Below, one piece after another: positions 1-10,339 of a stretch of DNA of 64,000 bases. A program made the translations under genes and the position numbers. A model generated the notes under the pieces. It was given only the letters and a program-made list of their open reading frames with translations. It was not told the DNA's origin and made no database searches. The DNA is from Enhydrobacter sp. (GTDB taxonomy: Bacteria > Pseudomonadota > Alphaproteobacteria > Reyranellales > Reyranellaceae): positions 3,157,001 to 3,221,000 of the forward strand of contig NZ_CP126889.1 of the NCBI RefSeq assembly GCF_030246845.1, given 5' to 3'. Every line of letters begins with the position of its first letter. The stretch's first letter is position 1.

Positions 1-18
1 GGGACGAGCGGAGCGCAG

Positions 19-651
19 ATGGATACTCTGGGGCTACAACTGGACGCCGCCTCGCTGTCGGCCCTCCTGCAGGTCGTTCTGATCGACCTCGTGATGTCGG
101 GGGACAATGCCATCATCATCGGCATGGCGGTGGCGGGCCTCCCGAAGGAGAGCAGGGCCAAGATCATCTTCTGGGGCGTCGCCGGCGCCACCGTGCTGCG
201 CATCGGCTTTGCGCTGATCACCACCCAGCTTCTCGCGATCGTCGGCCTGACGCTGGCCGGCGGCCTGCTGCTGCTGTGGGTCGCGTGGCGAATGTACCGC
301 GAGCTGCGCATGAAGAGCCGCCATGCCGTGGGCGAGCTGCCCGCCGAGAGCGCGCGCGCACAGCCCAAGTCGGCAGGCCAGGCGATGCTGCAGATCATCC
401 TGGCCGACATCTCCATGTCGCTCGACAACGTGCTCGCCGTGGCCGGCGCGGCGCGCGACCACAAGGCGGTGCTGTGGATCGGCCTTGCGCTCTCGGTGGT
501 GCTGATGGCCGTCGCCTCCAACTTCATCGCCCGCATCCTCGACCGCTACCACTGGGTCGCGTGGATCGGCTTCGCCATCGTCGTCTATGTCGCCCTCGAC
601 ATGATCTGGGCCGGAACGCACGAGGTTGTTGCTGCGACGGGGAAGGCGTAG
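19..651 (+). CDS. TerC/YjbE family integral membrane protein
   Basis: A 210-residue polytopic membrane protein of the TerC family. Hydrophobic segments run at about residues 14-40, 50-70, 72-92, 122-142, 150-168 and 178-198. The family's two acidic repeats are visible: MSGDNA (D29, N30) in the first helix and ADISMSLDN (D130, D136, N137) in the fourth, which in this family are thought to form a cation (often manganese) path. Function in this organism is inferred only from the family; tellurite resistance is not implied. It ends 21 bases before the next gene and may be cotranscribed with it. The ATG at 19 has only a weak GGAG upstream, and sequence before the window could matter. Confidence 0.85.
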   Translation: MDTLGLQLDAASLSALLQVVLIDLVMSGDNAIIIGMAVAGLPKESRAKIIFWGVAGATVLRIGFALITTQLLAIVGLTLAGGLLLLWVAWRMYRELRMKSRHAVGELPAESARAQPKSAGQAMLQIILADISMSLDNVLAVAGAARDHKAVLWIGLALSVVLMAVASNFIARILDRYHWVAWIGFAIVVYVALDMIWAGTHEVVAATGKA

Positions 652-672
652 ACAGGCGCCGACGGAGGAATC

Positions 673-1872
673 TTGAGCGAAGGTCGGGCTGACGAGCGAT
701 GGCGGTATCAGGCGCGCGCGCCCTATGCGACCTTGCCGTGGGCGAGCCGTGGCCGTCTGCATCCCGAGCCCGAGACGCCGACGCGCAGCCCGTTCCAGCG
801 CGACCGTGATCGGATCATCCATTCCACGGCCTTCCGGCGGTTGAAGCACAAGACCCAGGTGTTCGTCTATCACGAGGGCGATCATTATCGCACGCGCCTC
901 ACCCATTCGCTCGAGGTGGCGCAGATCGCGCGCACCATCTGCCGCACGTTGCGTTTCGACGAGGATCTCGGCGAGGCGGTCGCGCTGGCCCACGATCTCG
1001 GCCATACGCCATTCGGCCATGCCGGCGAGGAGGCGCTGCACGCGGCGATGAAGCCGTTCGGCGGCTTCGACCACAATGCCCAGACGCTGCGCATCCTGAC
1101 CAAGCTCGAGGAGCGGTACGCCGAGTTCAACGGTCTCAACCTCACCTGGGAGACGCTGGAAGGCGCGGTGAAGCACAACGGGCCGCTGCTGAAGGACGGT
1201 CGTACGCTCGAGGATCTGCCGGCCGCCATCGTCGAGTACTGCCGCGACCACGACCTCGAGCTGGGTGGTCATGCCGGACCCGAGGCCCAGATCGCGGCCC
1301 TCTCCGACGACATCGCCTACAACAACCACGACATCGACGACGGCCTGCGCGCCGGCCTGTTCGAGATCGCCGATCTCAGAGATCTGCCGCTGGTGGGCGA
1401 TATGTTCACTTTGGTGGAGAAGACCTATCCCGGCCTCGCCCCCTCGCGACTGATCCACGAAGCGATACGGCGCATGATCAACGCCATGGTCGAGGATGTG
1501 CTGGCCGAGACGCGGCGACGGCTGGCCGAGGCGGGTCCCGGTTCCGTGGCGGACATCCGTGCGCTCGGCCGGCCGGTCGTCGCCTTCTCCGAGTCGATGG
1601 CCGCCAACGACCGCATCATCAAGGCATTTCTCTACAAGCGCATGTACGAGCATTGGCATCTGAACCGCTCGCATTCCAAGGCGCGCCGCGTGGTCATGGA
1701 CCTGTTCGGGCTTCTCTTCGCCGAGCCCAATTGCCTGCCGCCGCCATGGCGCGAACGCGCCGAGGCGGCCGAGCGTGCCGGCCGCGCCCGGGTCGTTGCC
1801 GACTACATCGCCGGCATGACCGACCGCTACGCCCTCGACGAGCACAAGCGGCTGTTCGATCTCTATCAGTAG
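673..1872 (+). CDS. dgt: dGTP triphosphohydrolase-like HD protein
   Basis: A 399-residue protein of the deoxyguanosinetriphosphate triphosphohydrolase-like family, which hydrolyses dNTPs to nucleoside and triphosphate. The HD metal site is clear: H78 in TRLTHSLE, then H107-D108 in [13 protein letters not shown]. An N-terminal [20 protein letters not shown] block (about 38-57) is typical of the short alphaproteobacterial form. I chose the TTG at 673 because CGGAGG lies 5-10 bases upstream and the family begins here. It is followed 56 bases later by argS, the usual alphaproteobacterial neighbour. Substrate preference among dNTPs cannot be read from sequence. Confidence 0.92.
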   Translation: MSEGRADERWRYQARAPYATLPWASRGRLHPEPETPTRSPFQRDRDRIIHSTAFRRLKHKTQVFVYHEGDHYRTRLTHSLEVAQIARTICRTLRFDEDLGEAVALAHDLGHTPFGHAGEEALHAAMKPFGGFDHNAQTLRILTKLEERYAEFNGLNLTWETLEGAVKHNGPLLKDGRTLEDLPAAIVEYCRDHDLELGGHAGPEAQIAALSDDIAYNNHDIDDGLRAGLFEIADLRDLPLVGDMFTLVEKTYPGLAPSRLIHEAIRRMINAMVEDVLAETRRRLAEAGPGSVADIRALGRPVVAFSESMAANDRIIKAFLYKRMYEHWHLNRSHSKARRVVMDLFGLLFAEPNCLPPPWRERAEAAERAGRARVVADYIAGMTDRYALDEHKRLFDLYQ

Positions 1873-1928
1873 GCCGCTCGGCCAACCGTCGGATGACAAA
1901 CGGCGCCGATTGAGCAATACCGCGCCCC

Positions 1929-3671
1929 ATGAATCCCTATCGTCAATTCGTCGGCGAGATCGAGGCCGCGCTGCGGGCCATGCAGGCCGCCGGAGAGCTG
2001 CCGCAGGCTCTCGATTTCTCCGCCATCACGGCCGAGCCGCCGCGCGATCCGGCGCATGGCGATATCGCCACCAACGCCGCCATGGTGCTGGCCAAGGCAG
2101 CCCGCAAGAAACCGCGTGACATTGCCGACGCGCTGCTGCCCCGGTTGAAGGCCAATCCCGACGTGGTCGAAGGGACGGTCGCGGGACCGGGCTTCATCAA
2201 TCTGCGGCTGCGCGATTCGTTCTGGCGCGAGCGGTTGCGCGATTGCCTCGAGGCTGGCGTCGCCTACGGCGATTCGAGGATGGGCGCCGGTCAGCGGGTC
2301 AATGTCGAGTATGTGTCCGCCAACCCCACCGGTCCGCTGCATGTGGCGCACGCGCGCGGCGCCGTGGTGGGCGACGCCCTCGCCAACCTGCTCTTGAAGG
2401 CGGGCTACGACGTCACCAAGGAGTACTACATCAACGATGCCGGCGCGCAGGTCGATATTCTCGGTCGCTCCACATACCTTCGTTACAAGGAAGCGCTGGG
2501 AGAGGAGATCGGCGCCATTCCGGAGGGGCTCTATCCTGGCGAATATCTGAAGGAGGTCGGGGCGGCGATCGCCGGCCGCGACGGCGCCCGCTGGATCGAC
2601 AAGCCCGAAACCGACTGGCTGCCGAAGATGCGCGGCTTCGCGATCGATACCCTGATGACCGACATCAGGAACGATCTCGCGGCGCTCGGGGTGCGGATCG
2701 ACGTCTATTCATCCGAGCGCGCGCTGGTGCAAAGTGGCGCTGTCGATCGCGCCTTCGACGAACTGACGCGGCAGGGGCTGATCTACCAGGGCCGACTCGA
2801 GCCGCCCAAGGGCCAGAAGCCGGACGACTGGGAGGACCGCGAGCAGACCCTCTTCCGGGCGACGAAGTTCGGCGACGAGGTCGACCGGCCGCTCAAGAAA
2901 TCGGACGGCGGCTGGACCTACTTCGCCAACGACATCGCCTATCATCACGACAAGTTCCGCCGCGGCTTCGCCGACATGATCGACGTTTGGGGCGCCGATC
3001 ACGGTGGTTATGTAAAGCGCATGAAGGCGGCCGTCAGCGCCATCACCGGCGGGCAGGGCAGGCTCGACGTGAAGCTCTGCCAGCTCGTGCGGGTCATGCG
3101 AAACGGCGAGCTGGTCCGCATGTCCAAGCGGGCCGGCACATTTGTCACCCTGCGTGACCTGTTGGACGAGGTCGGTCCAGATGTAGTGCGGTTCACCATG
3201 CTGACCCGCAAGAACGACGCCCCGTTCGACTTCGATCTGGTCAGGGCCACCGAACAGTCTCGGGAGAATCCCGTCTGGTACGTGCAGTACGGCCATGCCC
3301 GCACCCGATCGGTCATGCGGCAAGCGGGCGCGGCCGGCATCGCGACGGGGGGATTGGAAAAAGTGCCGCTCGACCGCCTGGTCGACGAAGGCGAGCTCGG
3401 CCTCGTTCGGCTGATCGCGCAATGGCCGCGCCAGGTCGAGGCGGCCGCCGCGGCCCACGAGCCCCACCGCATCGCGTTCTACCTGTACGACCTCGCGGCC
3501 GCGTTCCATGCCCATTGGAATCGCGGCCGTGACGAGCCTTCGCTGCGCTTCGTTGTCGAGGGCGATACCGAGCTGACGCGGGCCCGTCTCGCCTTGGTAC
3601 AGGCTGTGGGATTTGTGATAGGATCGGGTCTAAAGGTCTTCGGCGTCACACCCGTCGAGGAAATGAGATAA
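1929..3671 (+). CDS. argS: Arginyl-tRNA synthetase
   Basis: A 580-residue class I aminoacyl-tRNA synthetase charging tRNA-Arg in the cytoplasm. The N-terminal Add1-type domain covers about residues 1-90; the HIGH-like motif is HVAH at 138-141 within [14 protein letters not shown]. The KMSKS equivalent is RMSKRAG (encoded around 3117-3137), and the C-terminal DALR anticodon-binding domain occupies roughly the last 115 residues. Length is normal for the family. It ends 5 bases before the SPOR-protein gene, so the two are very likely cotranscribed. Confidence 0.97.
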   Translation: MNPYRQFVGEIEAALRAMQAAGELPQALDFSAITAEPPRDPAHGDIATNAAMVLAKAARKKPRDIADALLPRLKANPDVVEGTVAGPGFINLRLRDSFWRERLRDCLEAGVAYGDSRMGAGQRVNVEYVSANPTGPLHVAHARGAVVGDALANLLLKAGYDVTKEYYINDAGAQVDILGRSTYLRYKEALGEEIGAIPEGLYPGEYLKEVGAAIAGRDGARWIDKPETDWLPKMRGFAIDTLMTDIRNDLAALGVRIDVYSSERALVQSGAVDRAFDELTRQGLIYQGRLEPPKGQKPDDWEDREQTLFRATKFGDEVDRPLKKSDGGWTYFANDIAYHHDKFRRGFADMIDVWGADHGGYVKRMKAAVSAITGGQGRLDVKLCQLVRVMRNGELVRMSKRAGTFVTLRDLLDEVGPDVVRFTMLTRKNDAPFDFDLVRATEQSRENPVWYVQYGHARTRSVMRQAGAAGIATGGLEKVPLDRLVDEGELGLVRLIAQWPRQVEAAAAAHEPHRIAFYLYDLAAAFHAHWNRGRDEPSLRFVVEGDTELTRARLALVQAVGFVIGSGLKVFGVTPVEEMR

Positions 3672-3676
3672 GAGCA

Positions 3677-4627
3677 ATGCACATCCGCCGGCCCCCCTCC
3701 GGCGACGGACCACGAATCTACCGACCGAACGAGTCGGTTGCGGTACGGTTGGACCCGCCAGCCCGCCCCGTCGCCTATGAACCCGAATCGATTCCGCCAC
3801 CGCCGCGGGACTCGCTTCTTGCGCGCGTCAACCGTCGGCGCAACCAGATCCTGACCCTGATGGTCTCGACTGCCGCCATCGCGAGCTTCGGCTCGGTGGT
3901 CTGGTGGGCGCACAATCAGGACGTGCGTGCCGGCGGCAAGGGCCTCGAGCCGCTGGTGATCCAGCCTCCGGATACGCCGGCCCGGACCAAACCGGAGAAC
4001 GCCGGCGGCTATGTCCCGCCGGATCAGGACAAGGAAGTCTACAACCGCATTGCGCCCGGCGCGGTGCCGCTCCAGCCCGAAAAGCTGTTGCCCGCGCCGA
4101 CCGTGCCTCATCTTCCGGCGAACGGCCAGCCGGTGCCGCTGTCGACCAAGCCCGTCGACGGCGATGCCAACGGAGCGGCGCCCAACCAGACTGCTGCCGG
4201 AACGGCTACAGCGGGCTCGACGTCGGCCTCCGCGGGCGGCTCGACGCCGCCTTCCGCCGCCACGCCGCCGCCATTGCCGGCCAATCAGCCGACCGTCACC
4301 CAGGCGCCCTCGACCACCCCGACGGAGACTGGTCCCACGATCGCCAGCCTGATCGAGAACTTGTCGGGGCCGGGCGGCGGCTGGCGCATCCAGATCGCGT
4401 CGGTGAAGACCGAGGATATCGCCAAGTCGACCTGGGCCCGGCTGCAGGCCGCCTATGGCGATGTGCTGGCCAATCTGCGGATGCAGCCCACGCGCGTCGA
4501 CCTTGGCGACAAGGGCGTATGGTACCGGGTGCAGGCCGGCCCGCTCGACGAGAAGCAGGCGCACAACATCTGCGGCACGCTGCGCAGCCGCCGGGCCGAC
4601 TGCGTCGTCATCCCGCCGCCGCGGTGA
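3677..4627 (+). CDS. SPOR-domain inner membrane protein
   Basis: A 316-residue single-pass envelope protein. A basic cytoplasmic N-terminus is followed by one membrane helix at about residues 55-76, a long Pro/Ala/Thr-rich periplasmic linker (about 80-225), and a C-terminal SPOR domain (about 230-312) beginning GGWRIQIASV and including VWYRVQAGPL. SPOR domains bind denuded septal peptidoglycan, so a role in division-site cell-wall remodelling is inferred. It sits between argS and nagZ, a conserved alphaproteobacterial arrangement. The linker is low-complexity and probably disordered. Confidence 0.88.
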   Translation: MHIRRPPSGDGPRIYRPNESVAVRLDPPARPVAYEPESIPPPPRDSLLARVNRRRNQILTLMVSTAAIASFGSVVWWAHNQDVRAGGKGLEPLVIQPPDTPARTKPENAGGYVPPDQDKEVYNRIAPGAVPLQPEKLLPAPTVPHLPANGQPVPLSTKPVDGDANGAAPNQTAAGTATAGSTSASAGGSTPPSAATPPPLPANQPTVTQAPSTTPTETGPTIASLIENLSGPGGGWRIQIASVKTEDIAKSTWARLQAAYGDVLANLRMQPTRVDLGDKGVWYRVQAGPLDEKQAHNICGTLRSRRADCVVIPPPR

Positions 4628-4676
4628 GGCTCTTCCGGGCCGCGCGCTTGCCGCGCGCCAGTCGGCATGAGTCGCC

Positions 4677-5705
4677 ATGAGTCCCCGGGCCGCCATCTTC
4701 GGCTGCAGCGGTCTGGACCTCACGTCAGAGGAGCGCGTCTTCTTTCGCGACGCCGATCCGCTGGGCTTCATCCTGTTCGCGCGCAATGTCGACACTCCGC
4801 AGCAGGCGCGCCGGCTGGTCGACGAGCTGCGCACCTCGGTCGGCCGCGCCGAGGCGCCGGTCCTGATCGATCAGGAAGGTGGGCGGGTCGCGCGTCTCAA
4901 GCCGCCTCATTGGCGCGCGGCCCCGCCGGCGCGTCTCCTGGGCGAGCTCTACGAGCGCGATCCCGAGCGCGGGCTCGAGGCGACCAGGCTGAATTCCCGG
5001 TTGCTTGCCGCTGATGTCGCATCGATCGGCTGCGACGTCGACTGCCTGCCGGTGCTCGACATCGCCGTTCCCGAGACCCATGCGGTGATCGGCGACCGCG
5101 CCTACGGCTCCGATCCCGGCACGGTCGCCGCGCTGGGCCGCGCGGCCGCCGAGGGGCTGTTGGCCGAAGGCGTGATGCCCATCATCAAGCACATTCCGGG
5201 GCACGGCCGGGCAATGGTCGACTCGCATCATGCCTTGCCCACCGTGGACGCACCCCTCGACGTCCTTGAACGCCTGGACTTCCTGCCGTTTTCGCTCCTG
5301 TCCGACCTGCCTTGGGCAATGACGGCCCATGTGCTTTACACGGCGGTCGATGCGGAAGCGGCACTGACGGTTTCGGCGCGGGGCGTGCAGAATGTCGTGC
5401 GCCGTCACATCGGCTTCGATGGTCTTCTGCTGTCGGACGATCTGTCGATGCAGGCGCTGGGCGGCTCCCTCGGCGACCGGGCGGCGCGCGCCCTCCTGGC
5501 CGGTTGCGATATCGCGCTTCACTGCAATGGCCGGATGGACGAGATGCGCGAGATTGCCGACAGGGCCGGGCCGATGACCGCCGCCACGATGCGGCGCTTC
5601 GAGGAAGGCCGTCGCTACCTTGCCCGCCATCGCGCACCGCTGGGCGGGGCGGGGCTTGCCGATGCCGGAAAAAGGCTGTCTTCGCTGCTCCCCGGATGGG
5701 GATAA
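4677..5705 (+). CDS. nagZ: Beta-N-acetylhexosaminidase (GH3)
   Basis: A 342-residue cytoplasmic family 3 glycoside hydrolase that removes N-acetylglucosamine from anhydromuropeptides during peptidoglycan recycling. The family signature KHIPGHG lies at 171-177 with the D182-S-H184 catalytic dyad after it, and the nucleophile region SDDLSM at 253-258. VLIDQEGGRVARL (62-74) is another conserved block. Length is normal. The ATG at 4677 fits the family N-terminus; an out-of-frame ATG at 4667 does not. Its products feed beta-lactamase induction in some bacteria, but no such regulator is visible here. Confidence 0.95.
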   Translation: MSPRAAIFGCSGLDLTSEERVFFRDADPLGFILFARNVDTPQQARRLVDELRTSVGRAEAPVLIDQEGGRVARLKPPHWRAAPPARLLGELYERDPERGLEATRLNSRLLAADVASIGCDVDCLPVLDIAVPETHAVIGDRAYGSDPGTVAALGRAAAEGLLAEGVMPIIKHIPGHGRAMVDSHHALPTVDAPLDVLERLDFLPFSLLSDLPWAMTAHVLYTAVDAEAALTVSARGVQNVVRRHIGFDGLLLSDDLSMQALGGSLGDRAARALLAGCDIALHCNGRMDEMREIADRAGPMTAATMRRFEEGRRYLARHRAPLGGAGLADAGKRLSSLLPGWG

Positions 5706-5758
5706 GGCCTGCCAAATCCAGTGGCGGCCGCTGCGGCGGCTGGATAAACCGGGGCTGC

Positions 5759-6577
5759 ATGAACGATCCCGTCAGTCCTCCCGCCGCCGACGGCTTTGCC
5801 GCCGAGGGGCCCGACGTCATCGCGCCGGGCGAGGGCGAGCTGATCGTCAATCTCGAGGGTTTCGAAGGCCCCCTCGACCTGCTGCTGACGCTGGCGCGCG
5901 ATCAGAAGGTCGACCTGCGGCGCATCTCCATGGTGGCGCTGGTCGATCAGTACCTGACGCATGTCGCACAGGCCCGCCGGTTGCGGCTGGAACTTGCCGC
6001 CGACTATCTCGTGATGGCGGCGTGGCTTGCCTATCTCAAGTCGCGCCTGCTGCTGCCCGAGCCACCTGCCGACGAGGAGCCGTCGGGGCAGGAGATGGCC
6101 GACGCGCTGCAATGGCAGTTGCGGCGCCTGGAGGCGATGCAGGAAGCGGGCGTGCGCCTGATGGCGCGGCCTCAGCTCGGCAAGGACGTCTTCCCGCGCG
6201 GCCAGCCCGAGGGCGTGGTGGTCGTTCGTCGCGCGGTATGGGACGTGAAGCTGTACGATCTGCTGTCGGCCTATGGCAGCCAGGTGCGGCCGAAGGACGC
6301 CGATACCTACCAGATCGAGCCGATGCAGTTCTTCTCGGTGGAGGAAGCGGCGGAGCGTCTGGCCCGGATGCTGGGCATCGCCATCGACTGGCAGACGCTC
6401 GAGGCATTCCTGCCGGCCGGCCTTACCGATCCGACGCGCCGACGTTCGGCCATCGCCTCGACCTTCGTGGCCGGCCTGCAACTCGCCAAGGACGGCCAGA
6501 TCGAGCTTCGCCAGACCGAGCGGTTCGGTCCCATTCAACTGCGCAAACGTAGCGACCGCGGTGACGGCAATGTCTGA
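5759..6577 (+). CDS. scpA: Segregation and condensation protein A
   Basis: A 272-residue kleisin subunit that bridges the SMC heads in the chromosome-organising condensin complex. The N-terminal kleisin block reads GFEGPLDLLLTLARDQKVD (about 34-52), followed by YLVMAAWLAYLKSRLLLP, and a winged-helix C-terminus. I take the ATG at 5759; the frame remains open further upstream into nagZ but that part is a shadow with unlike composition. The gene overlaps scpB by 8 bases, so translational coupling keeps the pair in step. Confidence 0.94.
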   Translation: MNDPVSPPAADGFAAEGPDVIAPGEGELIVNLEGFEGPLDLLLTLARDQKVDLRRISMVALVDQYLTHVAQARRLRLELAADYLVMAAWLAYLKSRLLLPEPPADEEPSGQEMADALQWQLRRLEAMQEAGVRLMARPQLGKDVFPRGQPEGVVVVRRAVWDVKLYDLLSAYGSQVRPKDADTYQIEPMQFFSVEEAAERLARMLGIAIDWQTLEAFLPAGLTDPTRRRSAIASTFVAGLQLAKDGQIELRQTERFGPIQLRKRSDRGDGNV

Positions 6578-7271
6578 GAGTGAAATCCCGAGCGCGACCG
6601 ACACCACCGACAGCGCCGATCCGAACGTCACCGACGTGGTCTCGCCCGACCACGCGCAGCATCTGCGCCTGCTGGAGGCCCTGATCTTCGCCGGAACGCA
6701 GGCGCTGGACGATAAGGAGCTGGCCGAACGCTTGCCGGACGACGCCGACCTGCCGCGCCTTCTGGGCGACCTCGCCGGGCTCTATGCCTCGCGCGGCGTA
6801 AATTTGGTGAAGGTGGCGGGCGGCTATGCTTTTCGCACCGCCCCTGATCTCTCCGAAAAGCTCAGGATCGAAAGGCCCGTGACGCGCAAACTGTCGCGGG
6901 CCTCGATCGAGACCCTGGCGATCATCGCCTACCATCAGCCCGTCACCCGGACCGAGATCGAGCAGGTGCGCGGCGTGGGACTCAGCAAAGGCACGCTCGA
7001 TCTCCTGTTCGAGCAGAACTGGATCAGGCCGATGGGCCGTCGGCGCGCGCCGGGCAAGCCGGTGACGTGGGGCACCACGGATTTTTTCCTGGAGCATTTC
7101 GGGCTGGCGAGCCTCGACGATCTGCCGGGTCATGAGGAAATGAAGGCCGCCGGCCTCTTGGACCCGCGCGCCCAGCCCCCCATATTCAGACCAGAAGAGC
7201 CCGACCTGCCGCTGGAGCCGACCGAGGACGAGGCCGACGAACCGCTGGCAGCGGAACAGCAGGGAAGCTGA
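6570..7271 (+). CDS. scpB: Segregation and condensation protein B
   Basis: A 233-residue ScpB, the dimeric winged-helix partner of ScpA in the SMC-ScpAB complex. Conserved blocks are LRLLEALIFAG (near residue 30), GYAFRTAPDLS, the RKLSRASIETLAIIAYHQP block and EQVRGVGLSKGTLDLL. The acidic C-terminal tail is variable in the family. The ATG at 6570 lies inside the end of scpA and shares the 8-base ATGTCTGA with its stop codon. About 130 bases separate it from tatA, where a new promoter is visible. Confidence 0.94.
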   Translation: MSESEIPSATDTTDSADPNVTDVVSPDHAQHLRLLEALIFAGTQALDDKELAERLPDDADLPRLLGDLAGLYASRGVNLVKVAGGYAFRTAPDLSEKLRIERPVTRKLSRASIETLAIIAYHQPVTRTEIEQVRGVGLSKGTLDLLFEQNWIRPMGRRRAPGKPVTWGTTDFFLEHFGLASLDDLPGHEEMKAAGLLDPRAQPPIFRPEEPDLPLEPTEDEADEPLAAEQQGS

Positions 7272-7330
7272 GAGGTCGCCGAGAGCGATCGCCAGAGACC
7301 TTGGGCCGCAATACGGCCTCATTAGACTTG

Positions 7331-7360
7331 TTGCCGGGCCTTCCGCGCGGGTGCGATAAT
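7331..7360 (+). promoter_or_regulatory. Predicted sigma-70 promoter of the tat operon
   Basis: TTGCCG at 7331-7336 and GATAAT at 7355-7360 are separated by 18 bases, placing the start of transcription near 7367, about 34 bases before the tatA ATG. It lies in the 129-base gap after scpB. Read from consensus only; start-site mapping would settle it. Confidence 0.5.
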
Positions 7361-7400
7361 CCCTCCCGAGCGATCGCAAACAATTCTGGGAGCTTTTTAC

Positions 7401-7655
7401 ATGGGTAGCTTCAGCATCTGGCACTGGTTGATCGTGCTGGCCGTTGTGCTGCTGTTGTTCGGCGGTCGCGGTAAGGTCTCGCAGCTCATGGGCGACTTCG
7501 GCAAAGGCCTCCAGGCCTTCAAGAAGGGCGTCGGGGCGCAGGACGAGGCCCAGACCGCGTCCGGCCAGCCGGGCGACGCCGCCAAGCCGATCTCGGCCCA
7601 GGCCACGACTTCGCCGCCCGGTCAGGTCCATCAGGATACGGCCGCCAAGGTGTGA
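7401..7655 (+). CDS. tatA: Sec-independent translocase subunit TatA
   Basis: An 84-residue TatA/E protein, the pore-forming component of the twin-arginine translocase. One short membrane helix (about residues 6-22) is followed by [24 protein letters not shown], the amphipathic helix starting with the FGxGK hinge, and a short polar tail. GGGAG lies about 8 bases before the ATG. First gene of tatA-tatB-tatC; the operon carries folded, often cofactor-containing proteins across the inner membrane. Confidence 0.95.
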   Translation: MGSFSIWHWLIVLAVVLLLFGGRGKVSQLMGDFGKGLQAFKKGVGAQDEAQTASGQPGDAAKPISAQATTSPPGQVHQDTAAKV

Positions 7656-7684
7656 TCGGGCGAGCCTGATCGCGGCAATTCTCG

Positions 7685-8182
7685 ATGTTCGGTATCGACA
7701 GTCCCGAGCTGCTGGTCATCGCGATCGTAGCGCTGGTCGTGATCGGCCCGAAGGAGTTGCCGGGTCTGTTGCGCACTTGGGGGCGGTGGATGGCCCAGAT
7801 GCGCGGCATGGCGGCGGAGTTCCGCGGCCATGTCGATGAGATGGTGCGCCAGTCGGAACTCGACGAGGTCAAGAAGCAACTTGAATCGGTCCAGGACGGT
7901 CTCGACCTGAAGTCGCTCGATCCCAGCCGACAGATCCGCGACGCCATCCAGGACGGTGTGGCCGAGGGCGAGAAGGCGATGACCGACGCCAAGGCGGCGC
8001 TGGACAATCCGCTGGCCGAGCCAGAGTCGGCGCCGCAGATCGCTGCAGAGCCCGAGACAACGCCCGTGGCGGCGTCCGCGGAGGCGGCGCCTGCTGTCGA
8101 ACCCGCGCCTGCGGCGTCCGAGCCGACGCCTATCGAGCAGTCGCCCGTCGAGCACAGGCCCGCCAAGGCGGCGGCCGAATAG
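7685..8182 (+). CDS. tatB: Sec-independent translocase subunit TatB
   Basis: A 165-residue TatB that forms the twin-arginine signal receptor with TatC. The N-terminus FGIDSPELLVIAIVALVVIG is a single membrane helix, followed by GPKELPGLLRTWGRW, the conserved hinge and amphipathic helix. A long Glu/Ala/Pro-rich tail (about 110-165) is poorly conserved in the family. It starts 29 bases after tatA. A strong hairpin follows its stop codon, before tatC. Confidence 0.95.
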   Translation: MFGIDSPELLVIAIVALVVIGPKELPGLLRTWGRWMAQMRGMAAEFRGHVDEMVRQSELDEVKKQLESVQDGLDLKSLDPSRQIRDAIQDGVAEGEKAMTDAKAALDNPLAEPESAPQIAAEPETTPVAASAEAAPAVEPAPAASEPTPIEQSPVEHRPAKAAAE

Positions 8183-8189
8183 GCCAAAT

Positions 8190-8217
8190 CGCCCTTTGAA
8201 CTGCGAGCCAAAGGGCG
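8190..8217 (+). other. Hairpin between tatB and tatC
   Basis: A perfect 9-bp stem, CGCCCTTTG at 8190-8198 with CAAAGGGCG at 8209-8217, encloses a 10-base loop. No T-run follows, so it looks more like an RNA-processing or stability element, or a partial terminator that lowers tatC expression, than a full terminator. Confidence 0.55.
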
Positions 8218-8250
8218 GCATAACGCGCCTCCTATCTTGACTGCTCGAAC

Positions 8251-9033
8251 TTGACCCAGGCGCACGACGGACCCGAAGACGACAAACCCATGCCGCTGCT
8301 CGATCATCTGATCGAGCTGCGCAAACGGCTGATCTATGCGTTGATCAGCTTCTTCGTCGTGTTCTTCGTCACGTTCTACTTCGCCAAGCCGATCTTCTCG
8401 TTCCTGATCGAGCCGGCCAAGCACGAGGGCTACCGCCTGATCGTGCTCGACATCTTCGAGTTCTTCTTCGTCACGGTGAAGCTTTCGGGATTCGTGGCGC
8501 TGATCGTGGGCTTTCCCCTGATCGCCACGCAGATCTGGCTGTTCGTCGCGCCCGGTCTCTATCGGCACGAGAAGCGCGCCTTCCTGCCGTTCCTGATCGC
8601 CACGCCGTTCATGTTCTACGCCGGCTGCGCGATCATGTACTACGTCGTGCTGCCGTACGTGATCAACTTCATGCTGACGCAGTACGCGCCGCCGGACATC
8701 GAAAAGACGCTGCGCTCGTCCGACTATCTCCAGCGCATCCTGCAGCTCGTCTTCGCCTTCGGCTTCGCCTTCGAGATGCCGGTGCTGCTGACATTGCTGA
8801 TGCGGGTCGGCATCCTGAGCAGCGCGACGCTGAAGTCCAAGCGGCGCTACGCGATCGTCCTTTGCTTCATCGTCGCTGCCGTGCTCGCACCGCCCGACGT
8901 CGTGAGCCAGCTCGCCCTGGCGGCACCCCTGCTGGCCTTCTACGAGATCAGCATCCTGCTCGGGGGCTGGATCGAGAAGAAGCGCGAGGAGGAGGACAAG
9001 AAAGCCGAGCAGGAAGCGACCGCGGACAGCTGA
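8251..9033 (+). CDS. tatC: Sec-independent translocase subunit TatC
   Basis: A 260-residue polytopic inner membrane protein with six predicted helices that binds the twin-arginine signal peptide. The family N-terminal block [14 protein letters not shown] (about 14-27) and the [17 protein letters not shown] loop are present. The C-terminus is highly charged. The start is uncertain: a TTG at 8251 gives the usual short cytoplasmic lead, while an ATG at 8290 would begin exactly at MPLLDH; neither has a clear Shine-Dalgarno. It ends 4 bases before serS. Confidence 0.95.
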   Translation: MTQAHDGPEDDKPMPLLDHLIELRKRLIYALISFFVVFFVTFYFAKPIFSFLIEPAKHEGYRLIVLDIFEFFFVTVKLSGFVALIVGFPLIATQIWLFVAPGLYRHEKRAFLPFLIATPFMFYAGCAIMYYVVLPYVINFMLTQYAPPDIEKTLRSSDYLQRILQLVFAFGFAFEMPVLLTLLMRVGILSSATLKSKRRYAIVLCFIVAAVLAPPDVVSQLALAAPLLAFYEISILLGGWIEKKREEEDKKAEQEATADS

Positions 9034-9037
9034 GGCC

Positions 9038-10339
9038 ATGCACGACATCCGCTCCATCCGCGAGAATCCCGCCGCTTTCGACGCCGGCCTCAGGAAGAGG
9101 AACCTGGCGCCGCTGGCTGCCGAGTTGCTGGAGATCGACCGCCGCCGCCGTGCGGCCATCTCGGAGAGCGAGGCGGCGCAGGCCAGGCGCAAGGCGCTCA
9201 GCCGCCAGATCGGCGCCGCCAAGGGCAAGGGCGAGCCGACCGATGCGCTGATGGCCGAGGTCGCGGCCCTCGAAGCGTCCCTCGAGAAGGGCGAGGCGGA
9301 AGCGGCCGCGCTCGATGCCGAGTTGACGCGGCGCCTCGAGGTGCTGCCGAACCTGCCGTTCGACGATGTGCCCGACGGGACCGACGAGACCGGCAATGTC
9401 GAGATCCGCCGCGTCGGCAATCAGCGCAACCTCGGCTTTGCGCCGAAGGACCATGTCGCCCTGGGCGAGGCGACCGGAGAGATGGATTTCGCCGCAGCCG
9501 CCAGGATGTCGGGGGCGCGCTTCGTCGTCCTGAAGGGGTACCTCGCGCGCCTCGAACGGGCGCTGGCGCAGTTCATGCTCGACCTGCATACGAGCGAGGA
9601 GGGCGGCTACGTCGAGGTCAACCCGCCGTTCCTGGTGCGCGACCGCGCCGCCTATGGCGTCGGCCAACTGCCGCGCTTCGCCGAGGACATGTTCCATACC
9701 GACAACGGCTTCTGGCTGATCCCGACCGCCGAGGTGCCGCTCACCAACCTGGTGAACGACACGGTGCTGGAGGAGAAGCAGCTTCCGCTGCGCTACACCG
9801 CCTGGACGCCGTGCTTCCGGTCCGAGGCCGGCGCCGCCGGCAAGGACACGCGTGGCATGATCCGCCAGCATCAGTTCCCGAAGGTCGAATTGGTGAGCAT
9901 CACCACGCCCGAGCAGTCGGTGGCCGAGCATGAACGCATGACCGGCCGCGCCGAGGAGGTGCTGAAGCGGCTCGGCCTGCCGTTCCGCACGATCGTGCTG
10001 TGCGGCGGCGACATGGGGCCGGCATCGCGGAAGACCTACGATATCGAGGTCTGGCTGCCCGGCCAGAACGCCTACCGTGAAATTTCGAGCTGCTCCAATT
10101 GCGGCGACTACCAGGCCCGACGCATGAACGCGCGCTTTCGTCCCAGGGGGGGCCATAAAGGAAGCAGGGGGGGCACGCGCTTCGTGCATACGCTGAACGG
10201 GTCGGGCCTCGCGGTCGGTCGCACCCTGATCGCGGTGCTGGAGAACTACCAGAACGAGGATGGTTCGGTGACGATTCCCGAGGCTTTGCGTCCCTACATG
10301 GGCGGCCTGGCGACGGTCCCTGCGCCCGCCGCAAAGTGA
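9038..10339 (+). CDS. serS: Seryl-tRNA synthetase
   Basis: A 433-residue class II synthetase charging tRNA-Ser (and tRNA-Sec where present). The N-terminal long coiled-coil arm (about residues 25-105) contacts the tRNA variable arm. Class II motif 2 is [28 protein letters not shown] in pattern (around 9808-9888) and motif 3 contains [14 protein letters not shown] near the C-terminus. Length is normal. Its stop overlaps the surE start by 4 bases (GTGA), implying translational coupling. Confidence 0.97.
   Translation: MHDIRSIRENPAAFDAGLRKRNLAPLAAELLEIDRRRRAAISESEAAQARRKALSRQIGAAKGKGEPTDALMAEVAALEASLEKGEAEAAALDAELTRRLEVLPNLPFDDVPDGTDETGNVEIRRVGNQRNLGFAPKDHVALGEATGEMDFAAAARMSGARFVVLKGYLARLERALAQFMLDLHTSEEGGYVEVNPPFLVRDRAAYGVGQLPRFAEDMFHTDNGFWLIPTAEVPLTNLVNDTVLEEKQLPLRYTAWTPCFRSEAGAAGKDTRGMIRQHQFPKVELVSITTPEQSVAEHERMTGRAEEVLKRLGLPFRTIVLCGGDMGPASRKTYDIEVWLPGQNAYREISSCSNCGDYQARRMNARFRPRGGHKGSRGGTRFVHTLNGSGLAVGRTLIAVLENYQNEDGSVTIPEALRPYMGGLATVPAPAAK

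Noticed and set aside
34..1917. A 627-codon minus-strand frame over the TerC-like gene and dgt
   Set aside because: Both plus-strand genes have catalytic or metal-binding motifs; this frame has none.
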